A stretch of DNA of 35,163 bases from Planctomycetota bacterium (lineage in GTDB: Bacteria; Planctomycetota; Planctomycetia; Pirellulales; Lacipirellulaceae): NCBI GenBank assembly GCA_022614705.1, contig JAKEIB010000224.1, positions 1 to 35,163 of the forward strand, written 5' to 3'. The first letter of the stretch is position 1. Each line of letters begins with the position of its first letter. The notes under the pieces are model-generated. The model was not told the origin of the DNA. It saw nothing but the letters and a program-made list of their open reading frames with translations, and did no database searches. Below, in pieces: positions 17,018 through 23,673 of the stretch. The position numbers and the translations under genes are program-made.

Positions 17018-20000
17018 CGTTCCGGATCCGAAATGCGAAGGGGAACCGTGGGGGCCGTGCTTGCGGCGGCCGCCACCGGCGGCATGTGCACCGCATCCGC
17101 GTGCGGCGCGACCTGGCGTTGCGAGCTGCCGGTCGACAACGTTACTGGCCAGTGAGTCGGCCGCGACGTCAATCGCGCAAGCAACATCGACAACAGGGCA
17201 ACGATCAAACCCAGCGCCGATGCCTGGGCCAATAGCAGCGCCGGGGTGGGAAAGGCTACCGCCAGGGCGGCGAGTATCAAGGCGACGGCCATCACAATCC
17301 AACCCCGTCGAGCGGGCGGGAAATATATCCATACCAAGCCAATCGCAAGAACCATGGTTGACGCGACGAGCACGATCAGCCAGCGAGGCGCGGAGATTAA
17401 ATCAATGGACAACACCGGCGCAAGCCCGGTGTACAAATACTCGTTGTGAGCGGCAGTGGGCGCGAGCTGTGTTGACGCACTGACCCACTCTTCCAATTCC
17501 GCCTGCGACACCAAGGGACGTTGCCCCCAAAATCCGCCCAGCCATTGCCACTGGCTGGCCGACGACATCCGCGCCGGCGAGCGGATCACGTGCACATCGC
17601 CGGGCAATACAATTTGCCAATAAACTTGCGACAGTGCGGTCGTGCCGATGAGCTGCGGCGGCGTCAACCGATGACGCGTGACAAGCGATTGACGGACGCG
17701 CTGCCGGGAGCGCAACTCCAAGGTGTGCGCCGCGACACTGGAACCGCTGGGATCGCCGTTGCCGTTCATCGTTCGCGCCAAGCGCACTACAATGCGGCCA
17801 CTGAAGCGCGACAACACGTCGGCCGGTTCGCCGTCCAACAACACCTCGAATTCGTCGGGCGACGATTGTGGAGGCAGCTCAACCGTTGCCTGCAAACCGG
17901 CCGTGCGAAAGCGGATTGCGGCACGGTCCTGCCGCACGTCGCCGGAATACCAGGTCTGCAGCCAAATGCGATCGACCGTGGTGGCCGAGGGCGGATCGAA
18001 ATCGGCGGCGGAAACTATTAATGGCAGGTGCGTCGCCGCGCCTACGGCAACATATTCACTTGCTGCGTCGCTTTCTCGCACATCCGATCGCGTTGATTTT
18101 GAGGTCCAAGTCGAGTTGTCGGCTTTTGCATCTAATGCAACCGAAAGACCGCGCGGCGCGTAAACTCGGGCCTGCAACGTGGTTGATTGCGCATCGACCG
18201 GCAGTATCAACGGTAACCGCCAGGCGCTGCCGGCCGCAATTCCAGCCGGTCGTGGAACCCGGTAGCGAACTTGAACGGCAAACGGGCCCAATCGGGGCTG
18301 CGGCAACGACACGCGAAATCGCGTCGCGTCACCGAGATTCGTGAATTCGAAATCTTCCGGCGAATACTCGACGTCTATTGGCGTTTCTCCAGCAGCGGCA
18401 GTCGACTCACCCTCGAGCGACGACGTCAACAGGAGCACCTCGATTTGGTCATCGTCGACCCAAAGTTCGCTCGGCGCCTCGAAGACCAGCTCCTTCAACG
18501 GCACGTACCGAGCAACGTAATCGATCAGCTGGCCAACACGTGCCTCGGACTGCAATACGTCGATCCGCGCGACAACTGCCGCGGCAACTTCTTGTTGGCG
18601 TGTGACCCTGTCGGCGACAAACACCGCGTCAGACTGCAAGGTACGAAAATGAAGTGCGGCCTGGGCGCCGCCGGCGCGTTGTGGATCCGGCGTTTCGGTT
18701 GCGCTGACCGGCGACAACCCGCTCAAGTTTTGCACGTCCGGACGCAGTTCAATATCGGGCGATGCGCGCACAATCAAACTCCCCGTGCCAACCGATTCGG
18801 CGATTGGCACCGGCAACGGCAGCTCTACTCTCTCCTGATCGCGCGGAAGCGGTCGTCGCATCGAGATTGCGATTTCCGCGCGCGGCGTCGACGCCTGGCT
18901 AAGCCGCAGTAAAAGCGTGTCGTCGGCCGAAAGCACCACCTCGTCCTGATCCACGAGCCCACCGGACTCCAGCGGATCACCCGTCATTTGCCAGCCTTCC
19001 ATGCGAATCCGAAACTCAAACGCCCGCGCGCCAAATACCTGGTAATTGAGACGGACCGTGAGCCGCGCCTCCTCCGGCAAAAAGTGGAGCTCGTATTGCG
19101 GCGTGACATGAATGCGCGTCTGCCGCGATGCAATGCGTACGCCCAGCGACCATGGCTGCCGATCGTACTGGAACGCCGCAGCCAGGTTGGGTTGCTGCAG
19201 CGAAGTGTCCAAGTCGCCGATATCGACCTGGCGAACGGCCGGGCCAAGTTGCCAACGGGCTTGCCAATCGTTGGCGACCTCTACGGCTAAATCGCCAAAC
19301 TGCCGCACCGCTCCGAGCACTTCGAAGCCGGCTAATTCCACGGCCGAACCGCCGTCGTCGAGCCCGATTGGCTGTTCTGTCGATAGCTCGATCGTGACTG
19401 GGACAAACTGTTTTTGCGGAAACTCGACCAGCACAATTTCAGAACCGTCGGGGACTGGCTCATTTTGCGGAGTCTTCGGAGCAAAATGTGCCTGTCCCCT
19501 TCTCTTAGCCGCATCTTCGACCGCGACGCGATACTTGGGCTGCTCGGCGGTCGTCTCGTCGGAACGCTGCGGAATAAGCTGCGCGCCCGGCGGCAGTCGC
19601 ACGCGGAACCGATCGAACCCGCCGCCATAGCTTTGCACGGTGAGCCGCGCGTCGCTCCGCACGCTGCGGCCATCGATCGAAACCCGGATCGCGCCCGCGG
19701 CGCTGAGTACGGTGGCGATCTCGCTGGCTTCGCTCTCGGCGGCGCGCCATGCTAAACGAAACTGGCCTGAAACGCCCGCTACTTCGATTCGCGTACCGCC
19801 CTCTTCCGTCGGCGCTTGCGATAGGATGGTTCCGCTGTTAACGCTGGCATCGCTGACCGGACGCTTGGTTGTCAGCGTCAAATTCGACGACAGCGCGCGG
19901 GGGCAACTCAACTGAAGCGAGGTCTCCGCGCCATCGCGCGACAACGGCACGACCAATTTGAGCGTCACGCTTCGGCGCTCGCCCTTTTTACCAACGAGTC

Positions 20001-20649
20001 GAGCGACAAATCCACCCTGCTCGGCATTCTGGGTCAAGTAATCGTTCGGCTCGTTGGTATTCGGCTGAGCGCCAGTGCGTTCTTTTGAGTTGTCGCTTGC
20101 TGGCGCGACTTGATCATCGTCTGAACCAAATTGCGGTTGGTCTTGAAGAATCGTGCCAACCAGGCCGAGCGGCACCTCCACGCGCTCGTCGGTCAATAGG
20201 TGCACCGTGCCGACAAAATTGAGATCCGCAAATCCGTCTCGCGCGACGCCATTGATCTTGATGCTTTCAATCGAGTATCGCTTCGTCGTCTCTGGTTCGA
20301 CGCTCTGTTGCAACTTTTTCCAGGCCTCCAGAAAGTCTTCGTAGGTCATGCCCGGCACCGGCTGCGGGCGGCCTTGAGCGTCGAGGAGGATGTACGTGTC
20401 GGGCCCCACGTACTGAATGCGGCCCGATTCCCCTGCAACTTGTGGCGGAACGGAGATGGGGGCTCCAGGGTCGCCCGACGCCGAATTGGCGGAAGCGTCA
20501 GAAGCGGGCGCTGGCTGCTCGTCGGTGCTCTGAGCAACAGCCGCGGCCGACATCACGCTCACAATGAGGGCCGCCGCGATGACAACCCAACCTCGCCGCT
20601 GGTGCAGCGCGAAGGACATTCGGTGGCAGATTGCCGCTGGCTGAGTCAT
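17014..20649 (-). CDS. Large envelope protein, about 1211 aa
   Basis: Unknown function. An N-terminal hydrophobic segment (GWVVIAAALIVSVMSAAAVAQS) looks like a signal peptide or anchor. A module near residues 75-112 (IQYVGPDTYILLDAQGRPQP, MTYEDFLEAWKKL) echoes the two modules of the downstream giant protein. Most of the rest is beta-rich. Two or three membrane helices lie near the C-terminus (WLIVLVASTMVLAIGLVWIYF, GWIVMAVALILAALAVAF, ASALGLIVALLSMLL), followed by a Pro/Ala-rich tail. ATG 20649 is preferred; a TTG at 20712 and an ATG at 20619 are alternatives and none has a good Shine-Dalgarno. Residues 384-400 are encoded by a palindromic element also found in the next upstream gene. The stop overlaps the downstream start by 4 nt. 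Confidence 0.8.
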   Translation of the reverse strand: MTQPAAICHRMSFALHQRRGWVVIAAALIVSVMSAAAVAQSTDEQPAPASDASANSASGDPGAPISVPPQVAGESGRIQYVGPDTYILLDAQGRPQPVPGMTYEDFLEAWKKLQQSVEPETTKRYSIESIKINGVARDGFADLNFVGTVHLLTDERVEVPLGLVGTILQDQPQFGSDDDQVAPASDNSKERTGAQPNTNEPNDYLTQNAEQGGFVARLVGKKGERRSVTLKLVVPLSRDGAETSLQLSCPRALSSNLTLTTKRPVSDASVNSGTILSQAPTEEGGTRIEVAGVSGQFRLAWRAAESEASEIATVLSAAGAIRVSIDGRSVRSDARLTVQSYGGGFDRFRVRLPPGAQLIPQRSDETTAEQPKYRVAVEDAAKRRGQAHFAPKTPQNEPVPDGSEIVLVEFPQKQFVPVTIELSTEQPIGLDDGGSAVELAGFEVLGAVRQFGDLAVEVANDWQARWQLGPAVRQVDIGDLDTSLQQPNLAAAFQYDRQPWSLGVRIASRQTRIHVTPQYELHFLPEEARLTVRLNYQVFGARAFEFRIRMEGWQMTGDPLESGGLVDQDEVVLSADDTLLLRLSQASTPRAEIAISMRRPLPRDQERVELPLPVPIAESVGTGSLIVRASPDIELRPDVQNLSGLSPVSATETPDPQRAGGAQAALHFRTLQSDAVFVADRVTRQQEVAAAVVARIDVLQSEARVGQLIDYVARYVPLKELVFEAPSELWVDDDQIEVLLLTSSLEGESTAAAGETPIDVEYSPEDFEFTNLGDATRFRVSLPQPRLGPFAVQVRYRVPRPAGIAAGSAWRLPLILPVDAQSTTLQARVYAPRGLSVALDAKADNSTWTSKSTRSDVRESDAASEYVAVGAATHLPLIVSAADFDPPSATTVDRIWLQTWYSGDVRQDRAAIRFRTAGLQATVELPPQSSPDEFEVLLDGEPADVLSRFSGRIVVRLARTMNGNGDPSGSSVAAHTLELRSRQRVRQSLVTRHRLTPPQLIGTTALSQVYWQIVLPGDVHVIRSPARMSSASQWQWLGGFWGQRPLVSQAELEEWVSASTQLAPTAAHNEYLYTGLAPVLSIDLISAPRWLIVLVASTMVLAIGLVWIYFPPARRGWIVMAVALILAALAVAFPTPALLLAQASALGLIVALLSMLLARLTSRPTHWPVTLSTGSSQRQVAPHADAVHMPPVAAAASTAPTVPLRISDPER
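19450..19499. repeat. Palindromic element inside the 1211-aa gene (copy A)
   Basis: Arms GGGGACTGGCTCATTTTGC (19450-19468) and GCAAAATGTGCCTGTCCCC (19481-19499) pair at 17 of 19 positions around a 12-nt loop. The element lies wholly within the minus-strand reading frame and encodes GQAHFAPKTPQNEPVP without disturbing it. The same element is at 21490-21539 in another gene, in the same orientation and frame. It looks like a mobile REP-type palindrome tolerated inside proteins. Confidence 0.9.
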
Positions 20650-20754
20650 TGCTTTGGGCGGTTCGAGCAGCAAGCGTTTCGCGCCACTACGGACCGGCAA
20701 TCGAAGGCGCAACTCGAACGGACGAGACGACGACGGATGAGCGTCAACGTTCCT

Positions 20755-20783
20755 ATTATACTTAGAACAAGAGCGTCACGAAA
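20755..20783 (-). promoter_or_regulatory. Candidate promoter for the two large envelope genes
   Basis: Read on the minus strand, a perfect TATAAT -10 box is at 20755-20760. With a 17-nt spacer the -35 position holds TTTCGT (20778-20783), a poor match. Transcription would start near 20748 and give a leader of about 100 nt to the ATG at 20649. This makes the two envelope genes a unit separate from the phosphatase gene upstream. Confidence 0.5.
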
Positions 20784-20916
20784 GCGCGACGACAATCGAC
20801 CTCAAGCGTCGCGGAATCGGCGTAGCATTGCCGACCCGCATCGAACCATCGCTTGCGGCTTAGCGTCACATGGCGCGCAAAAGGAAGCGCCGCCCCCTAC
20901 ACAGGGCACGCATCAA

Positions 20917-21768
20917 TCAGCCACGACGATACGCCGTTAACGCGCTCAACAGCCCACCGTGCAGCTCACGCCCCGCCGCCGCGAGAAAGTGAGGATTCCA
21001 GAGATCGAATTCGCTACCATCTCGCGCGCTCACGACGCCGCCCGCCTCGCGCACTAGAAGCACCCCCGCAGCGACATCCCAAGGATGAATGTGACTGGCC
21101 CAAAACGCATCGAGCGCGCCGCCGGCAACATACGCCAAATTGAGCGCGGCCGACCCTGAGCGGCGCACACCCTGGCACACCTGCGTCGCCTCGATGAAAT
21201 CCAATAAATCCGGCGCATCGCGCTCGACGCGCGCGGGCAAACTCACCGCGACAAGCGCTTCGCCGACGTTTCTCGCCGCGCTTGTTTTCAACCTGGCCCG
21301 ATCGCACCACGCGCCGCCTCCCGCCGTCGCCATGAAGCACTTGTCGGCAACCGGATCGTAGACAACGCCCGCCAATAGCTCGCTGCCGCGAGCGACCGCC
21401 ACCGACACGGCAAAGTGGGGATAACCGTGCACGTAGTTCGTTGTGCCATCGAGCGGATCGACAATCCAACACAACTGGTCGGCGCGGCCGGGGATTGGCT
21501 CATTTTGCGCAGTCCGCGAAGCAAAATGTGCCTGTCCACTTCTCGCACTGTGTTCCTGCTCCTCGCCGATGAACCCATGATCTGGAAACCGCGCCGCAAT
21601 CACCCGCCGAACCGCCGCCTGCGACGCCAGGTCGGCGTCGGTGACAAAATCCGTAACCCCCTTCTCCCGCGCCCCAAATCGCCCCCGCCACGCCATCAAC
21701 TCCCGCCCCCCAGCCCGCGCCGCGGCCTCACACGTTTCCAGCAATTGATGATCAATTTGGTAGCTCAT
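20917..21768 (-). CDS. Inositol monophosphatase family protein
   Basis: This 283-aa Mg-dependent phosphatase belongs to the IMPase/CysQ/SuhB superfamily. Metal-binding motifs are intact: GEE at residues 68-70, WIVDPLDGTTNYVHGYPHFA with Asp104 and Asp107, and HPWDVAAGVLLVREAGG near the C-terminus. VTDFVTDAD and FMATAGGGAWCDRARL are also typical. Between GEE and WIVDP there are 30 residues where human IMPA1 has about 19. The excess (residues 77-94, GQAHFASRTAQNEPIP) is encoded by the palindromic element also present in the 1211-aa gene. The ATG at 21768 is well placed. The exact substrate (inositol phosphate, histidinol phosphate, PAP or another) cannot be told from the sequence. Confidence 0.93.
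   Translation of the reverse strand: MSYQIDHQLLETCEAAARAGGRELMAWRGRFGAREKGVTDFVTDADLASQAAVRRVIAARFPDHGFIGEEQEHSARSGQAHFASRTAQNEPIPGRADQLCWIVDPLDGTTNYVHGYPHFAVSVAVARGSELLAGVVYDPVADKCFMATAGGGAWCDRARLKTSAARNVGEALVAVSLPARVERDAPDLLDFIEATQVCQGVRRSGSAALNLAYVAGGALDAFWASHIHPWDVAAGVLLVREAGGVVSARDGSEFDLWNPHFLAAAGRELHGGLLSALTAYRRG
21490..21539. repeat. Palindromic element inside the phosphatase gene (copy B)
   Basis: This is nearly identical to copy A: GGGGATTGGCTCATTTTGC at 21490-21508 and GCAAAATGTGCCTGTCCAC at 21521-21539, with a 12-nt loop of different sequence. It is read in the same frame as copy A and adds about 18 residues between two metal-binding motifs of the enzyme. The outermost bases of the arms have drifted (C to T, C to A), and the loop differs more than the arms. 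Confidence 0.9.
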
Positions 21769-21859
21769 CGCGTAGCGGCACGATACATTAAAACGTGCGC
21801 GCTTTAGCAGCGCCTAAAAATGCCGCAAGCAGAACGGTGGAGGAATCGATCCTGACAGC

Positions 21860-21990
21860 TCTTTTCAATCTTCGTACAGCTCCTACACCAGCCGGTGGAT
21901 CTCCGCGCCGATGTGCTCGATCTGCCGTGCTAGCGCCGTCAGCTCGTGATCGCTGCGCGGCAGTTCAAGGTGAACGCAAGAATCTCGCCA
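21860..21990 (-). pseudogene. Decayed C-terminal end of a DNA methylase
   Basis: In the minus frame just past the vsr stop the sequence reads HLELPRSDHELTALARQIEH, then IGAEIHRLV, a TAG stop, and ELYED followed by TGA. This closely matches the usual C-terminus of Type IIG or PglX/Eco57I-like adenine methylases as I remember it (…LTALAKQIxxTDxEIDRLVYELYGLT…). The Tyr codon after RLV has become a stop. Nothing recognisable of the rest of such a gene survives. It begins in a different frame within the last codons of vsr, so a deletion probably joined vsr to the end of the lost methylase gene. The homology is from memory. Confidence 0.6.
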
Positions 21991-22381
21991 CGCGCGTTCT
22001 TAGCCTTTCCAATTCGGTCGATCGAGTCTGACACTCCCAGACGGTCAGCACCGACCACCCCAAGCGGTGCAATGTACGTCTCGTCCGCTTGTCGCGCGAA
22101 GCGTTTCGTTCAAGCTTTGCAAGCCAATATCGCCGCCGAGACGTGGGTATGCGGCATCGGCCGCAGTGATGCATGTGCCAAAAGCAGCCGCTGACGTTGA
22201 TTACCTTGCGAAGCCGCGGAAAGACCAAATCAGGCGTCCCCGGCAAATTCCGCACATGAAGCCGATAGCGAAAACCCAATGAATGCACCAATCGTCGCAC
22301 CACCAATTCCGGCGACGTATCTTTCGACTTCACCGCCGCCATGATTCGGGAGCGTTCGATCTTGGTGAGGGTGTCCGCCAT
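21965..22381 (-). CDS. vsr: Very short patch repair endonuclease
   Basis: This 138-aa Vsr-family nuclease nicks next to T:G mismatches that arise when 5-methylcytosine deaminates. It matches E. coli Vsr almost residue for residue in register: catalytic Asp51 (LPGTPDLVF), GCFWH with His69, and zinc-type His71 and Cys73. TVWEC follows near the C-terminus. Position 64, the general-base histidine in E. coli, is serine here (INVSGCFWH). It lies downstream of the cytosine methyltransferase and restriction genes on the same strand, separated by a small plus-strand ORF, a sensible partner for a C5-methylating system. The stop is followed at once by remains of another methylase. Confidence 0.92.
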   Translation of the reverse strand: MADTLTKIERSRIMAAVKSKDTSPELVVRRLVHSLGFRYRLHVRNLPGTPDLVFPRLRKVINVSGCFWHMHHCGRCRIPTSRRRYWLAKLERNASRDKRTRRTLHRLGWSVLTVWECQTRSTELERLRTRVARFLRSP

Positions 22382-22413
22382 GCGACCAAAGTCTCATTTG
22401 TTCCGATTTTGGG

Positions 22414-22438
22414 AGCAAATCCGATTTGCTGGTATATT
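22414..22438 (+). promoter_or_regulatory. 17-bp palindrome plus extended -10 promoter
   Basis: A perfect inverted repeat AGCAAATC-C-GATTTGCT occupies 22414-22430. It directly abuts an extended -10 element, TGGTATATT (22430-22438), that would drive the small ORF at 22484. It lies 33 nt upstream of the divergent vsr start. A dimeric regulator bound here would cover the space between -35 and -10, so repression is the likely mode. The regulator is not identified. Confidence 0.6.
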
Positions 22439-22483
22439 TCACAGGACGTAGGGATTTGGACAGACAACAGCCGGAACAGACAG

Positions 22484-22714
22484 ATGAACGAACAAACTGT
22501 CAGTCGGATTAAGCGAGATTTTCAAGATTGGAGCGGTGGCTTCGCGCCTGAATCGACTTACCAGATCATTGTCTATATCGACTATGCGCTGCCCTGCGAC
22601 AATGGCGCGCGCGAGGAAGACGTCGGTGACATTCTGACCAATTGGATGCGATTCAAGGATGCCAATCAGGACTCGTTCTTGGCGGATTATCTGCAACCGC
22701 CAATTGCAGATTAA
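22484..22714 (+). CDS. Small acidic protein within the restriction island
   Basis: This 76-aa hypothetical protein is rich in Asp and Glu (14 acidic, 6 Lys/Arg) and begins MNEQTVSRIKRDFQDWSGGF. It has no helix-turn-helix, so it is not a classical C protein. The ATG at 22484 is favoured by a purine-rich GGAACAGACAG upstream and by the promoter at 22430-22438; the longer frame from 22283 overlaps vsr. It meets the restriction gene tail to tail, the two stop codons sharing TTAA at 22711-22714. A role as inhibitor, DNA mimic or controller of the island would fit its charge and position but is a guess. Confidence 0.6.
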   Translation: MNEQTVSRIKRDFQDWSGGFAPESTYQIIVYIDYALPCDNGAREEDVGDILTNWMRFKDANQDSFLADYLQPPIAD

Positions 22715-23673
22715 CCGTGTTCAGCTTGTGGGTCTCCGCTGATGATTCGCAAGCCACCTCCTCCCGCTGTGGGCAACCACCGTTCGTTATAGATGCTAAT
22801 TATCGCGGTCAGTGTCTCATGCTCGCCAGTTGGCTCAAAGCTTCCGCGTTCGGAAACGTTCTGGCAAAGAAACGTCTCTACGTCGGTAACCACGATGCGT
22901 TCATTTTCGATTGAATCAAACGTCGCGTCGACCGCGACTTGCCATTTTTCGCGGTCGCGCAATCTCACGATTAGCCAGATTCGAAGCGTGGTATCTCGCA
23001 GAATCCGCGTTATCTCTTCGATATGTCGCTGATCGGCCGGATTCACCGTTACCTCGATCGCTGCTCGTCCGATCTGAAAGTCGCCGTAATCAGAAGGTGT
23101 GTTGACATTCTTTACTGGGATTACTGATTCTCCGAATAGCATTTGCAGCTTGGCGCCAATCAGGTATTCAGCAACGTCTTTGGCCCGATTCTTCATCTGT
23201 GCTTGATCTAAAACGTCCGCAACGATCGCCTTCGCTGTGCCCTTGTTGAACCGCGCGATCAGCGGTTCGGCTTCATTTATCTCTTGCGTCCGTAAGGCAG
23301 CTACACTTGCCAAACTGTCAAGGAACGATTCCCTCTCTGCCGCGCGCAAACCTTCAAAACCAGCATTGCGTAACCAGTCAAAAAGCGGCCCGATCCACGC
23401 TGCGACGTTTGATGCTCGTCGTCCACTTGCTGCAAGCGGATTGGCGAGATTAAAGCGCTCCAGCCCGAGCTTCACAAAATTGTTATGGTCTACAAGCTGT
23501 TGACGATTCGGCGTTAAGTGATCGTCCGCATTCAACGATGGCGTTGTACGAAGCCTTTCCAAAACCGCGAGCAAGACCACAGGTCGGGCTGGTACATCTG
23601 CTCCCCCAGGTTTCTTTTTCATATACTGGTCGAGCCACGAGGGAAAAGTGTGCGTTGGGTCTTCAGGTTTCAT
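22711..23673 (-). CDS. Probable Type II restriction endonuclease
   Basis: This 320-aa protein is assigned mainly by context: it follows the cytosine methyltransferase with an 11-nt overlap (or 14 nt from the ATG at 23676). A possible nuclease core reads SDYGDFQIGRAAIEVTV, with Asp198 and Glu207 in a D-x(8)-ExT arrangement instead of the usual ExK. DVAEYLIGAKLQMLFG precedes it and TLRIWLIVRLRDREKWQV follows, consistent with an alpha/beta nuclease fold. It resembles proteins annotated DUF4928 near methyltransferases, from memory and unverified. AGG in GCAGGTAATGATG, 5 nt before the second ATG, favours 23673. The recognition site is unknown and should match that of the methyltransferase. Confidence 0.7.
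   Translation of the reverse strand: MKPEDPTHTFPSWLDQYMKKKPGGADVPARPVVLLAVLERLRTTPSLNADDHLTPNRQQLVDHNNFVKLGLERFNLANPLAASGRRASNVAAWIGPLFDWLRNAGFEGLRAAERESFLDSLASVAALRTQEINEAEPLIARFNKGTAKAIVADVLDQAQMKNRAKDVAEYLIGAKLQMLFGESVIPVKNVNTPSDYGDFQIGRAAIEVTVNPADQRHIEEITRILRDTTLRIWLIVRLRDREKWQVAVDATFDSIENERIVVTDVETFLCQNVSERGSFEPTGEHETLTAIISIYNERWLPTAGGGGLRIISGDPQAEHG

Noticed and set aside
17018..17332. Longer start for the giant protein (2361 aa)
   Set aside because: It would run 315 nt inside the coding sequence of the 1211-aa protein in another frame. The ATG at 17017 overlaps that gene's stop by 4 nt and is followed directly by a membrane anchor.
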